The notes under the pieces are model-generated. The model saw only the letters and a program-made list of their open reading frames with translations. It made no database searches and was not told the DNA's origin. Below, piece after piece: positions 24,191 to 32,513 of a stretch of 34,953 nucleotides of DNA. Positions within the stretch are counted from its first letter, which is position 1. Every line of letters begins with the position of its first letter. Source of the DNA: Bacillota bacterium. GTDB taxonomy: Bacteria > Bacillota > Clostridia > Saccharofermentanales > Fastidiosipilaceae. The stretch is taken from positions 1-34,953 of the forward strand of contig JASGUU010000058.1 of the NCBI GenBank assembly GCA_030057555.1, in the 5' to 3' direction. The position numbers and the translations under genes are program-made.

Positions 24191-24365
24191 GTATCTGCTC
24201 CTTCACCATCTGCAGGCTCTGATGATCCGCATAAATGCTGATTCGGGAGCCTGCGCTACATGATTCGTCAAACACGAACTCCGCCAACGGGTTGAGATCG
24301 TGTTCTTCGATCACATTTCCGATGCCTCTGCCGCCATCGAGATGAGGCTTTTCCAGCCAGTTAAG
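24183..24365 (-). pseudogene. C-terminal remnant of an AAA+ ATPase gene (ClpB/ClpC small-domain-like)
   Basis: A minus-strand frame of 60 codons with no start ends at TGA (24,185-24,183), overlapping the PP2C start. It reads like the C-terminal small domain of an AAA+ ATPase: LEKPHLDGGRGIGNVIEEH then NPLAEFVFDE, where GGRGIGN replaces the family's GARG...E...PL pattern. An in-frame TAA lies directly upstream (24,366-24,368), and no Walker A, Walker B or sensor motifs are found further up. Most of the gene is gone. The family assignment rests on this short stretch, so it is moderately sure at best. Confidence 0.5.
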
Positions 24366-24740
24366 TTAAAAATACCGCTTACGGGCAGAAGCATCCACAG
24401 AGATATCGATATCGTAGTTCTTTTACTATTCTGACCTGCTCAAGCTGATTTTGGACAGCACGATTTCTCTCGAGGCTGCTTCACCTGACGAACGTGGTCT
24501 GATTCCTTGGGACCTCAACGTCAACCGGACCTCGCCATTCCGTCATGTATGAATCACAGACAAGATCCAGCTCCGGCAGCTTTCCAGCTGTGACTAAAGC
24601 TTTGGCTGGACCTGTGTTCCAACTCAGCGACTGTTCTTTCGCTGTATGGACACTGCTCTTTGACGCTGTTTATCTTGGTATGCAGGCTGCCCGTCGCGGA
24701 CAGCTTTCCAGAACTGAAAGCAGCGCTTTTCGCCGGCGGC
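24366..24740. other. intergenic debris upstream of the AAA+ remnant
   Basis: This stretch holds a perfect GATATCGATATC palindrome (24,401-24,412) and, on the plus strand at 24,418-24,552, a 44-codon stop-free segment (with DLLKLILDSTISLEAASPDE and GLIPWDLNVNR) that reads like the end of a real protein but is not recognised. Both ends are broken. It may be another gene fragment from the same decay event. Confidence 0.35.
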
Positions 24741-26081
24741 TCAACCCGCCTGCAGAAAAAGCGGATTCGTCAGCGTCGCCAGTTGCGGCTCACCATCCCA
24801 GTCGGGGCGCCAGACCTCAATGCGGCAAAAACGCTCATCCACCGGCACACGAAGTTCGCGCGCGAAGGCCACGGCACCCGGCGGCACGACAAAGGTCCGG
24901 CTCCGGCCCGCGGCCGTCCAGACCTCGATGCGATCCCCCGCCCGCAGCTGGTCGGCTTCGATCCGCACTGCCGCCCCGCCGGCAGCCGACTGCGCGACAT
25001 CACCCATCATCGCGTCGCCGCACTGCAGCGAAACACGCGGACTGTCAGCCGCCGCCATGATGAAGCTGTGACCCGCCTCCAGTGCCGCGAGGATATCCGC
25101 CCGCGCCCGCGACCAGGTCCAGACCGCCGTCGCCGGCTGCCCAAGCGTCAGGTCGAGGTCACTGTGGTAGTCCGAGCCACCAATAACACGATAGCGCGCC
25201 CCGAGGGCCAGCTGCTCCTGCCACCAGGCGACGGCATCGCGGTTGCGCCTGGTATACGGCCCGTTCCAGATCTCGTAGAGCTGGTTCGGAAACGCCGTCA
25301 GACTGTGCTCCCAGGCGAGGTCAAAGGTCCTGTCAAACGGGTGGTTGATCACCACCACGGCACCGGCCGCGCGTCCCTCCGCCATGACCGCGGCCATCTC
25401 CGCTGCACCGTTCGCGAAGACGGTAGTGACGGGCTCCGCGACCCCCAGCAGATTCGCATGCCCGCTGAACCAGGTCAGCTCGAGGCCCGGAATGGCCGTC
25501 AGCTCCGGCGTGGAGCCGAGTTCACGGTTACCGGAAACCGTATTGTGATCCGTCAGAATCAGGTAGTCGAGGCGATTTTCGACCGCCTTGTTCATCAGCC
25601 GCTCCACCGTCAGCTGCCCGTCACTATGGCAGCTGTGCGCGTGCGTCTCGCCCAGCAGCAGCTGCGGCTGCCGCTCAAGCTGGCGAATCTCAACCCGACA
25701 GACAAAATTCTCTGACAGCGCCTTGACACCCAGCAGCAGCTGCCAGGTACCGGACACGAGCCTGGTCGGCAGGCAGCCGGGCGAAGCCGTCTCCTCCCCG
25801 ATCCATACCGGAGTCGTCCTCGACATCAGATTCGCCACCAGCCGCCCCTCGGGATTCTCGACCGTGATATCGACATAGGGCCGGATTTTCTTATAGGCAA
25901 AGCCTTCCCCGTCTATCCGCTCCTCTCCCGTCCAGACTTCGGGCCGGATCTCGAGCAGCTGCTGCCCCTCTGCAAGCGTGAACGGTACGCGGCGATAGCG
26001 GCCTGCATCCGCCGGCGTCAGTTCAATCGTAAGCCATTCGCTGCGCCAGACGGGCGCCTGTTTCAGATCCGAAAGCTGCAT
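24741..26081 (-). CDS. CehA/McbA family metallohydrolase, PHP domain
   Basis: A 446-residue protein with an N-terminal beta-rich region (1-140), a central PHP domain and a C-terminal beta-rich tail. The metal-binding motifs are complete: H147-A-H149 with H152 and D154 (THAHSCHSDG), D178-H179 (LTDHNT), H247 (NHPFD), and D304/H306 (GGSDYH). PHP proteins of this branch hydrolyse phosphoester bonds; CehA and McbA themselves cleave carbaryl. The true substrate here is unknown. GGGGAGG stands before the ATG, which lies 11 bases after the typA stop, so it is the last gene of the DUF512-der-typA-PHP unit. Confidence 0.91.
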   Translation of the reverse strand: MQLSDLKQAPVWRSEWLTIELTPADAGRYRRVPFTLAEGQQLLEIRPEVWTGEERIDGEGFAYKKIRPYVDITVENPEGRLVANLMSRTTPVWIGEETASPGCLPTRLVSGTWQLLLGVKALSENFVCRVEIRQLERQPQLLLGETHAHSCHSDGQLTVERLMNKAVENRLDYLILTDHNTVSGNRELGSTPELTAIPGLELTWFSGHANLLGVAEPVTTVFANGAAEMAAVMAEGRAAGAVVVINHPFDRTFDLAWEHSLTAFPNQLYEIWNGPYTRRNRDAVAWWQEQLALGARYRVIGGSDYHSDLDLTLGQPATAVWTWSRARADILAALEAGHSFIMAAADSPRVSLQCGDAMMGDVAQSAAGGAAVRIEADQLRAGDRIEVWTAAGRSRTFVVPPGAVAFARELRVPVDERFCRIEVWRPDWDGEPQLATLTNPLFLQAG

Positions 26082-26092
26082 GGGTACCTCCC

Positions 26093-28012
26093 CTAATCGC
26101 CGTCCGGGCCGCGGCGGCTGCGCGAGCGGCGGCGGGCGCGTTCGCCGGAGTCGAGGAGGGCTTTGCGCAGACGAATGCTGTGGGGCGTCACCTCGATCAG
26201 CTCGTCGTCGTCAATCAGCTCCAGACACTGCTCGAGGGAGAGCTCGAGCGGGGGCGAGAGGCGCAGGGCTTCGTCGGAGCCGGCGGCACGGATGTTGGTG
26301 ACGTGCTTCTTCCGGCAGACATTGACCACGACGTCCTCGGTCTGCTGGGTGGTGCCGACGATCATGCCCCCGTAGACCGGAGTGGCCGGGCCGATGAGGA
26401 GAACGCCGCGGCTCTGGGCCTGATAGAGGCCGTAGGTGGTGGCCTCGCCCTGCTCGTGGGCGACGAGGACACCGTGACCGCGCATCGCAATGGCGCCGGC
26501 CCAGGGCTCAAAGCCGGCGACGGTGCTGTTCATGACGCCGTTGCCGCGGGTGTCGGTCAGGAACTCCGAGCGATAGCCGATGAGGCCGCGCGTGGGAATG
26601 TGAAACACGAGGCGGCTCATGGCACGCTCCGGGGGGCGCATGTCGACCAGCGCCGCACGGCGGCGGCCGAGTTTCTCGATGACGACGCCGACATAGTCCT
26701 CGGGGACGTCGATGACGAGCTCCTCGACGGGCTCGAGACGGACACCGTCGCGCTCGCGGACGATGACCTCGGGCTTTGAAACCTGAAACTCGTAGCCCTC
26801 GCGGCGCATGGCCTCGATCAGGATGGAGAAGTGCAGCTCGCCCCTGCCCTTGACCACGAAGCGGTCGGGGCTGTCCGTTTCCTCGAGGCGCATGGCCACA
26901 TTCGTCTCCATCTCGCGCAGCAGGCGGGCGCGCAGGTGGCGACTGGTAACATAGTCGCCGTCGCGGCCCGCAAAGGGCGAGTCGTTGACCATGAAGGTCA
27001 GCGACAGGGTCGGCTCGTCGATGGCGACGAAGGGCAGGGCAACCGGCGCCTCGGGAGCGGTCAGGGTGTCGCCGATGCCGATGTCATCGATGCCGGAGAC
27101 GGCAACGATTTCGCCGGCCTCGGCCGTGTCGCAGTTCACGCGTTCGAGGCCCTCGAAGCGCATCAGCTGTCCGATACGCACACTCCGGACGCCCGCCCGG
27201 CCGTCCGTCACCTGTGCCAGCGTCTGGCCGTGCTGAATGCGGCCGCGCTCGATGCGGCCGACGGCGATGCGGCCAACATAGTTGTCGTAGATCAGATTCG
27301 AGACCAGAAGCTGCAGGGGCAGGTCGGGATCGCCGGCAGGCGGGGGCACGTGGGCGATGATGGCGTCCAGCAAAGGGCGGATCGAGCCCGCACCGGCAGC
27401 GGCCTGCCCGTCGGCGGCGGCGAAGGCCAGCGCCTCCCCGAGATCGGCCGAAACCAGACCGCTGCGCGCCGAGGCATAGAGCACCGGGTAGTCGAGGGTC
27501 TCGTCATCGGCACCGAGCTCGAGAAAAAGCTCGAAAATCTCGTCATTGACCTCGTGCGGGCGGGCGTCGGGGCGGTCGATCTTGTTCAGGACGACAACAG
27601 GGACGAGGCGGCGCTCGAGGGCCTTGCGCAGGACGAAGCGGGTCTGCGGCATCGGCCCGTCTGCGGCATCAACGACGAGCAGGACTCCATCGACCATGCG
27701 CAGCACGCGTTCGACCTCGCCGCCAAAGTCCGCATGGCCCGGCGTGTCGACAATGTTGATGCGCCAGTCGCCGTAGCTGACGGCCGTGTTCTTCGCCAGA
27801 ATGGTGATGCCCCGCTCACGCTCCAGATCGTTGCTGTCCATGACCCGGGCCGCCACGGCCTCGTTGGCACGGAAGGTGCCGGTCTGGCGCAGCATGGCGT
27901 CAACGAGCGTCGTCTTCCCGTGATCGACATGGGCGATGATGGCGATGTTGCGCAGGCGTCGCTCGGCCGGGCGGCCGGCACCGGTGGCCGGGCGGCCCTC
28001 ATTCTCCTTCAC
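26093..28012 (-). CDS. typA: ribosome-associated GTPase TypA/BipA
   Basis: A 639-residue translational GTPase related to EF-G and LepA that binds the ribosome and helps 50S assembly and stress adaptation. G motifs: AHVDHGKTT, the switch region [22 protein letters not shown], and [10 protein letters not shown]. The later [19 protein letters not shown] is typical of TypA, and the C-terminal domain ends in the Arg-rich [20 protein letters not shown]. The start is GTG at 28,012 with a GGGAGGG five bases upstream, overlapping the end of der by 14 bases, which implies coupled translation. Confidence 0.97.
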   Translation of the reverse strand: MKENEGRPATGAGRPAERRLRNIAIIAHVDHGKTTLVDAMLRQTGTFRANEAVAARVMDSNDLERERGITILAKNTAVSYGDWRINIVDTPGHADFGGEVERVLRMVDGVLLVVDAADGPMPQTRFVLRKALERRLVPVVVLNKIDRPDARPHEVNDEIFELFLELGADDETLDYPVLYASARSGLVSADLGEALAFAAADGQAAAGAGSIRPLLDAIIAHVPPPAGDPDLPLQLLVSNLIYDNYVGRIAVGRIERGRIQHGQTLAQVTDGRAGVRSVRIGQLMRFEGLERVNCDTAEAGEIVAVSGIDDIGIGDTLTAPEAPVALPFVAIDEPTLSLTFMVNDSPFAGRDGDYVTSRHLRARLLREMETNVAMRLEETDSPDRFVVKGRGELHFSILIEAMRREGYEFQVSKPEVIVRERDGVRLEPVEELVIDVPEDYVGVVIEKLGRRRAALVDMRPPERAMSRLVFHIPTRGLIGYRSEFLTDTRGNGVMNSTVAGFEPWAGAIAMRGHGVLVAHEQGEATTYGLYQAQSRGVLLIGPATPVYGGMIVGTTQQTEDVVVNVCRKKHVTNIRAAGSDEALRLSPPLELSLEQCLELIDDDELIEVTPHSIRLRKALLDSGERARRRSRSRRGPDGD

Positions 28013-29336
28013 GCTGGCCCTCCCCCCGCGAACGCAGACTCAGGTGGATCGGTGTGCCCCGGAAGCCAAACTGTCTGCGCAGTTCGTTTTCGATGTGCCG
28101 CTCGTAGCCGAAGTGCATCAGTTCCTTATCGTTCACAAAGAGGACAAAAAGCGGCGGCCTGACCGCCACCTGGGTGGCGTAGGAGATCTTGAGGCGGCGG
28201 CCCTTGTAGGAGGGCGCGGGGTTCATGGTCTGGATGTCGCCGATCACGCTGTTGAGGACCCCGGTCGGGATGCGCTTCGAAGCCTCCTCGTAGACTTCGC
28301 GGATCAGGCGCGGGAGGCGCTCGACGCGCTGGCCGGTCTTTGCAGAAATAAAGATCAGGGGTGCGTAGGGCATATAGGCGAGACGGGTGCGGATGTCGTT
28401 CTCGAACTCGCGCACGGTCCGGTTCGTCTTCTCGATCAGATCCCACTTGTTCACCACGATGATGGTCGCCTTCCCCTCGTTGTGGGCGAGGCCGGCGATA
28501 CGCGCGTCCTGCTCGCTCGAACCCTCCTCGGCGTCGATCAGCAGCAGACAGACATCGGCCCGCTTGATGGCGGCCAGGGCGCGCAGCACGGAGTAATGCT
28601 CGAGGGGGTCGTCGATGCGGCTGCGGCGGCGGATGCCGGCGGTGTCAACAAAGATGTAGCGCTGCCCGTCGCGCTCAATCACGGAGTCGAGCGTGTCGCG
28701 CGTCGTGCCCGGCATGTCCGAGACGATCGCCCGCTCCTCACCGACCAGACGGTTAACGAGGGAGGACTTCCCGCTGTTGGGCTTCCCGATGATGGCGACG
28801 CGGATCGCATCGTCCTGGTCCTCCCCGGCTTCCGGCGGCGGCAGCAGGTCTATGACGGCGTCGAGAAGGTCGCCGATGCCGAGTCCATGGGCGGCCGAGA
28901 CCGGCAGCACGGTCTCGAAGCCGAGGCGGTAGAACTCATAGGCCTCGGGCGGCATGTCGCCGGGGCGGTCGACCTTGTTCACCGCGACGAGGACGGGTTT
29001 TCCGGAGCGGCGCAGCAGCGTGGCGATGTCGAGATCGGCGGGCACGAGGCCCATCTGCAGATCGACGATGAAGATGATGACATCGCCGGTTTCGATGGCG
29101 ATTTCGGCCTGCCGGCGCATGCTTTGCAGAAGTGAATCCGTACTGTCGGGCTCGATGCCTCCCGTGTCGATCAGGGTGAAGGCGCGGCCGAGCCACTCGC
29201 CGTCCGCATAGAGGCGGTCGCGGGTGACACCCGGCCGGTCGTCGACGATCGCGAGGCGCGTGCCGATCACATGGTTGAAGAGGGTCGATTTCCCGACATT
29301 CGGACGGCCGACGACGGCGACGAGGGGTTTGGTCAT
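27999..29336 (-). CDS. der: ribosome biogenesis GTPase Der (EngA)
   Basis: A 445-residue double GTPase needed for maturation of the 50S subunit. The first G domain has GRPNVGKST (10-18), DTGGIE and NKVD. The second has GKPNSGKSS, DTAGIRRRSR and NKWDLIEK. The C-terminal KH-like domain (about 355-440) follows, ending in GFRGTPIHLSLRSRG. In the first domain the conserved GVTRDR is intact. The ATG overlaps the stop of the DUF512 gene by four bases (ATGA), and the 3' end overlaps typA. Two translation-linked GTPases directly next to each other suggest joint control of ribosome assembly. Confidence 0.98.
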   Translation of the reverse strand: MTKPLVAVVGRPNVGKSTLFNHVIGTRLAIVDDRPGVTRDRLYADGEWLGRAFTLIDTGGIEPDSTDSLLQSMRRQAEIAIETGDVIIFIVDLQMGLVPADLDIATLLRRSGKPVLVAVNKVDRPGDMPPEAYEFYRLGFETVLPVSAAHGLGIGDLLDAVIDLLPPPEAGEDQDDAIRVAIIGKPNSGKSSLVNRLVGEERAIVSDMPGTTRDTLDSVIERDGQRYIFVDTAGIRRRSRIDDPLEHYSVLRALAAIKRADVCLLLIDAEEGSSEQDARIAGLAHNEGKATIIVVNKWDLIEKTNRTVREFENDIRTRLAYMPYAPLIFISAKTGQRVERLPRLIREVYEEASKRIPTGVLNSVIGDIQTMNPAPSYKGRRLKISYATQVAVRPPLFVLFVNDKELMHFGYERHIENELRRQFGFRGTPIHLSLRSRGEGQREGE

Positions 29337-30682
29337 GGTACTGGCCTTTCTGCCGCGAGGGCGCGGATCGTGTCGACGAGGCCGGCGGCACGGCTCCCGG
29401 TGATCCGGGTTTCCAGCCCGCTCCGGCGGGCGATGTCGGCGACGCTGAGATCGTCGAGGAAGAGGGGCTCCCCCGCCCGCAGCATCACGTCGGGAATGAG
29501 GAGGACGGCGTCCGGCGGGACCTCGTTCTCCGCCAGCGCGGCGAGGAGGTCGCCGCCCGTCACGAGGCCCGTCACCGTGATCCGGGGACCGAAGAAGAGA
29601 CTGGGCACCGCCAGCACCTGCAGTCCGAGTCCGGGAAAGCGGGCCTCAATCCGCCGGCTCCAGGAGGCCAGGAAGGGCGCCGCATCCACCCCCACCGGCA
29701 GCAGCAGGGTCCGCGGCCGGAGGGCGGGCCGGGGCTCCAGACCCGAGAGCATGTCCTCGAGGTCGGAGGCAAAGGAGGTCAAGAGTCCGACGCCATTCTC
29801 GAGCTGGGGGTAGTCCTCGTAGTGTTCGGGCAGCGGCAGGGGCCGGCCGGCGCGCAGATAGAATTCGTCGCCGAGGTAGAAGAGACGGCTTCCGTGGCTG
29901 TCGAGAAAGCGCGCCTGCCAGCGCTCGCAGCTGTCGATAACGGCGGCTGCCCGGGCGGGTGTGTAGGTCTCGAGCTGCGGGAGGCCGAGGCTTTCGCGGT
30001 AGCGCGTCAGACCGACCGGCACGGCGGCGATGCTCTGGAGACAGGGGCCGAGCGTGGCCAGATCGCCGAGCGTCCGCTCGAGCGCCGGCCCGTCGTTCAG
30101 GCCCGGGCAGAGAACGAGCTGGACATTGAGGCGGATCCCGCCGTCGACAATGCGCCTGAGCTGCTCCATGATGCGGGCGGCCGCGGGATTTCGCATCATG
30201 CGGACGCGCAGTTCGGGATCAGTCGTATGAACCGAAACATTCATGGGCGAGAGCCGGGCCCGGATCAGGCGGTCGAGCTCGGCGTCACTGACATTCGTCA
30301 GCGTCACATAGTTCCCGGTCAGAAAGGAGAGGCGCAGGTCGTCATCCTTAAAATACAGTGTCTCGCGGAGATTGGCCGGCAGCTGGTCGATGAAGCAGAA
30401 GATACAGCGATTCTGACAGCGGCGGCAGTGATCCATGAGCGGTTCGGCGAACTCCAGGCCGATCTCCTCGTCCTCATCCGCCTCGATCTCGTACTCGACC
30501 AGGCTGCCGTCGGGCTCCTCAATCGTCAGTACATAGACGGGGGCGAGCAGGGCGAGGCGCCAGGCAAAGACATCCGGCACCGGCTCCCCGTCGACCGCCA
30601 GCAGCCGGCTTCCGGGCTGTATGCCGAGGGCGGCGGCGATGCTGCCGGGCTCAACAGCCATGATGCGTTTCGGGTCATCCAT
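29333..30682 (-). CDS. DUF512 protein: PDZ-like domain plus radical-SAM-like iron-sulfur domain
   Basis: A 449-residue protein common next to der in Clostridia. The N-terminal 80 residues form a PDZ-like module (VEPGSIAAALGIQPGSRLLAVDG). C86-x2-C89-x3-C93-x2-C96 follows; C89/C93/C96 match the radical-SAM CxxxCxxC. The central barrel and the C-terminal DUF512 segment (TGLVTGGDLL, VLLIPDVMLRAGEPLFLDDLS) are typical. The function is not established in the family; a link to RNA or ribosome modification is plausible from the neighbours. The ATG at 30,682 fits the family start; a GTG at 30,703 would start three bases after the U-run of a terminator. None of the candidate starts has a clear ribosome binding site. 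Confidence 0.92.
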   Translation of the reverse strand: MDDPKRIMAVEPGSIAAALGIQPGSRLLAVDGEPVPDVFAWRLALLAPVYVLTIEEPDGSLVEYEIEADEDEEIGLEFAEPLMDHCRRCQNRCIFCFIDQLPANLRETLYFKDDDLRLSFLTGNYVTLTNVSDAELDRLIRARLSPMNVSVHTTDPELRVRMMRNPAAARIMEQLRRIVDGGIRLNVQLVLCPGLNDGPALERTLGDLATLGPCLQSIAAVPVGLTRYRESLGLPQLETYTPARAAAVIDSCERWQARFLDSHGSRLFYLGDEFYLRAGRPLPLPEHYEDYPQLENGVGLLTSFASDLEDMLSGLEPRPALRPRTLLLPVGVDAAPFLASWSRRIEARFPGLGLQVLAVPSLFFGPRITVTGLVTGGDLLAALAENEVPPDAVLLIPDVMLRAGEPLFLDDLSVADIARRSGLETRITGSRAAGLVDTIRALAAERPVP

Positions 30683-30705
30683 GGATCTTGGGGCTCGAGA
30701 CACGG

Positions 30706-30738
30706 AAAAAGACGGCCGACGCCCGTCGACCGCCCGTC
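30706..30738 (-). terminator. terminator between rpmF and the DUF512 gene
   Basis: On the minus strand GACGGGCG and CGGCCGTC form an 8-bp stem with one mismatch, with an inner TCGAC/GTCG pairing, followed by TTTTT. It ends the DUF177-rpmF transcript 49 bases after the rpmF stop. The downstream DUF512-der-typA unit must rely on read-through or an unseen promoter. Confidence 0.62.
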
Positions 30739-30786
30739 TGTCCGCATCTGCCTGGCATCAGGCGCGACCGCGAGCCGCGCACGGAC

Positions 30787-30972
30787 TCACTCCGCAGCGA
30801 CGACTCCGTCCACCAGGCGGCCTTTGTAATAGCCACAGTTTTTGCAGACCACATGCGGCGCCTTCAGCGTATGACACTGCGGACAGGCACCGAGATTCGG
30901 TGCATTGATCTTGTACTGTGCCCGCTGGCGGCGCGAGCGTGCCTTTGACCATCTACTCTTTGGAACTGCCAT
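30787..30972 (-). CDS. rpmF: 50S ribosomal protein L32
   Basis: A 61-residue ribosomal protein with the standard start MAVPKSRWSKARSRRQR and a zinc ribbon from C30/C33 (CPQC) and C43/C46 (CKNC). This is the zinc-binding (C+) form. AAGG precedes the ATG. It lies 83 bases after the DUF177 gene, the usual bacterial arrangement, and is followed by a terminator. Confidence 0.98.
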   Translation of the reverse strand: MAVPKSRWSKARSRRQRAQYKINAPNLGACPQCHTLKAPHVVCKNCGYYKGRLVDGVVAAE

Positions 30973-31055
30973 GTTGTTACCTTCCTCCGCGCTCTCCCGC
31001 GCCTTCTTCTTCTGCGGGCGTCCGCCTGCGCCTGCGGCGCATCAGAGTTCCCCGC

Positions 31056-31634
31056 CTATTCGTCGTTCGTTTTCGCCAGCAGCCGTCCCAGCTCCGCCAG
31101 GGCGGAGAAGGAACCCACCGGTTCCGGCTGACAGCCGCAGCTGTCTGTGTTGCGGTTGCAGCCGCAGATGGGACACAGGCCTCTGCAGTCATCGCTGCAG
31201 AGTACAACCGGCGGCAGGGCGAGCCAGAGCACCGCTTCCAGTCCCGGATCGGTATCGAGGTACTGTCCGTCATGTGGCAGGGCTCTCTCCGCCTCCTGGT
31301 CCAGCTCCCCGTCCGCCCCGGCGTCATCGCCAAAATCCGTGCGGTTCAACTCATCAACACTGTGCTGCGGCAGGTAGATCTCTTCCACCTCGAGGTCAAA
31401 GGGCAGCCGTGTCGCCGCCAGGCAGCGGGCACAGTCCGTCTCCGCCGTTCCGGTGAGGCGCCCGCTAAGCAGGTAGCGTCCTCCGCCTGTGTGTTCGAGT
31501 CTCCCCTCAAAAAGCGGTGCTTCCGGAAAGCGCCAGGCCGCATCGCGTTTGGCGAGCTGGGCGCCGTCCAGCACGAACCTCAGTTCGCGGCGACTTCCGG
31601 CCTGTCGGCGAAGTCGGGACAGTTCCACAATCAT
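31056..31634 (-). CDS. DUF177 / YceD-family protein, large-subunit accumulation protein
   Basis: A 192-residue YceD/DUF177 protein; members affect 23S rRNA accumulation and pair with rpmF. C68-A-R-C71 begins a first cysteine pair and the C-terminal half has C146, C150, C154, C157, C159, C166 and C168 in CSDDCRGLCPICGCN followed by CGC, a richer cluster than most members. The ATG at 31,634 has AGAGG at a normal distance and starts right at the conserved MIVELSRLRR. The frame runs on upstream into the repeat element, but that part lies before the promoter and is not coding. A strong promoter sits at 31,662-31,691. Confidence 0.94.
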   Translation of the reverse strand: MIVELSRLRRQAGSRRELRFVLDGAQLAKRDAAWRFPEAPLFEGRLEHTGGGRYLLSGRLTGTAETDCARCLAATRLPFDLEVEEIYLPQHSVDELNRTDFGDDAGADGELDQEAERALPHDGQYLDTDPGLEAVLWLALPPVVLCSDDCRGLCPICGCNRNTDSCGCQPEPVGSFSALAELGRLLAKTNDE

Positions 31635-31661
31635 AGGGATACCTCTGCAGACACGCCCGCC

Positions 31662-31691
31662 ATTATCCGTAAGAAACAGCGCAGTTGTCAA
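31662..31691 (-). promoter_or_regulatory. vegetative promoter of the DUF177-rpmF operon
   Basis: A perfect -35 TTGACA (31,686-31,691) and a -10 GATAAT (31,662-31,667, five of six) are 18 bases apart on the minus strand. The start point would be near 31,655, giving a leader of about 20 bases. The repeat element begins only about 20 bases upstream of the -35. Confidence 0.78.
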
Positions 31692-31709
31692 GCTTTTCGA
31701 GCTGGAGGA

Positions 31710-32203
31710 GTGCACGTCAGGAAGGTCGGAAAGCGGTTGAGCAGACCAGAAGCACTGCTGGCAAGGAAGAAAAGCAGCTTGTGGATTTCTGGTGGTCAAA
31801 ACGAGGAGTTTTCCAAAAAACGATTTGGATTTCTCGCTGTCTTGACCACAAAGGGGCCGTTTCTGGTCAAAACGAAGAGTAATCCAAAAAAAGATTTGGA
31901 TTTCTCGCTGTCTTGACCACAAAGGGGTCGTTTCTGGTCAAAACGAGGAGTTTTCCAAAAAAAGATTTGGATTACTCGCTGTCTTGACCACAAGGGGGCG
32001 CGCCGCTACGCGGCGCTCTGGCTGTCAGGATCGCCTTTATCTTAAGGCAGCAAAGCAGGAAAACCTGGATCGCTTCACAATCTCCCTAAAAGTAACAGGT
32101 CGTGTCTGTCAGCCTCGTCGCTCGCAATCCTATTCCTTATCCCATTCGCATTCCGGCAGTTTGTGAGGGCGATCGCCACGCAGGCAAAATGGAGAAGTGA
32201 TCG
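31710..32203 (+). repeat. 0.49 kb dispersed repeat element, copy 2
   Basis: Second copy of the element at 22,870-23,362, in the opposite orientation. The order of parts is identical: GTGCACGTCAGG end, AGAAAAGCAGC, three 71-bp palindromes, GC hairpin (32,000-32,016), CCTGGATCGC, CTGTCAGC, TTTGTGAGG, ACGCAGGCAA. The GC hairpin has arms GCGCCGC/GCGGCGC here against GCACGCC/GGCGTGC in copy 1, so pairing is kept while the sequence changed. Outside these limits the flanks of the two copies are unrelated. Confidence 0.87.
31792..31991 (+). repeat. three tandem 71-bp palindromic units in copy 2
   Basis: TGGTCAAAACGA starts recur at 31,793, 31,864 and 31,935, exactly 71 bp apart, the same number and period as in copy 1 but in reverse orientation. 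Outer arms TGGTCAA/TTGACCA and inner arms TCCAAA/TTTGGA recur in every unit. Confidence 0.9.
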
Positions 32204-32419
32204 TCCAATTGCCCGCATGCAGGCTGCGCTGAAAACGCCACGGTGTTTCAGGTCTTTGAGGAAGGTTCGGAAAAAGGCTTCACCCGTCCCGACAAATATG
32301 ACGTGCACCCGAGCGGAAGCGGGCAGCGGCGCCGCTGCTGCGCAGACTGCGTTGTTTTCCGCGACCACGTCAGGTGTTCGCAGCACGCTGCCTGCCATGG
32401 AGCTTCCCTCACCCGGTCT
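32204..32419. other. intergenic segment upstream of the MATE gene
   Basis: About 215 bases after the repeat with no gene. It contains a perfect GCAGCGGCGCCGCTGC palindrome (about 32,326-32,341). The frame of the MATE gene stays open through it back to 32,163, but there is no domain or ribosome binding site there. Confidence 0.4.
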
Positions 32420-32447
32420 TTGGAGACGCCGCACTCCATGGTATAGT
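32420..32447 (+). promoter_or_regulatory. candidate promoter of the MATE gene
   Basis: TATAGT (32,442-32,447) is preceded by TGG, giving an extended -10 (TGGTATAGT). TTGGAG (32,420-32,425) lies 16 bases upstream as a partial -35. The leader would be about 60 bases. Confidence 0.5.
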
Positions 32448-32513
32448 TCATCAACAGTTCCCGCTACGCTGATGACACGGATTTCCTCACAGGACGACAC
32501 GACAGGAGCACCC

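Noticed and set aside
30918-31916. 332-codon plus-strand frame running across the DUF177 gene into the repeat
   Set aside because: Its first two thirds are antisense to DUF177, which has the promoter, ribosome binding site and family motifs. Only the part inside the repeat may mean anything, and that is reported with the repeat.
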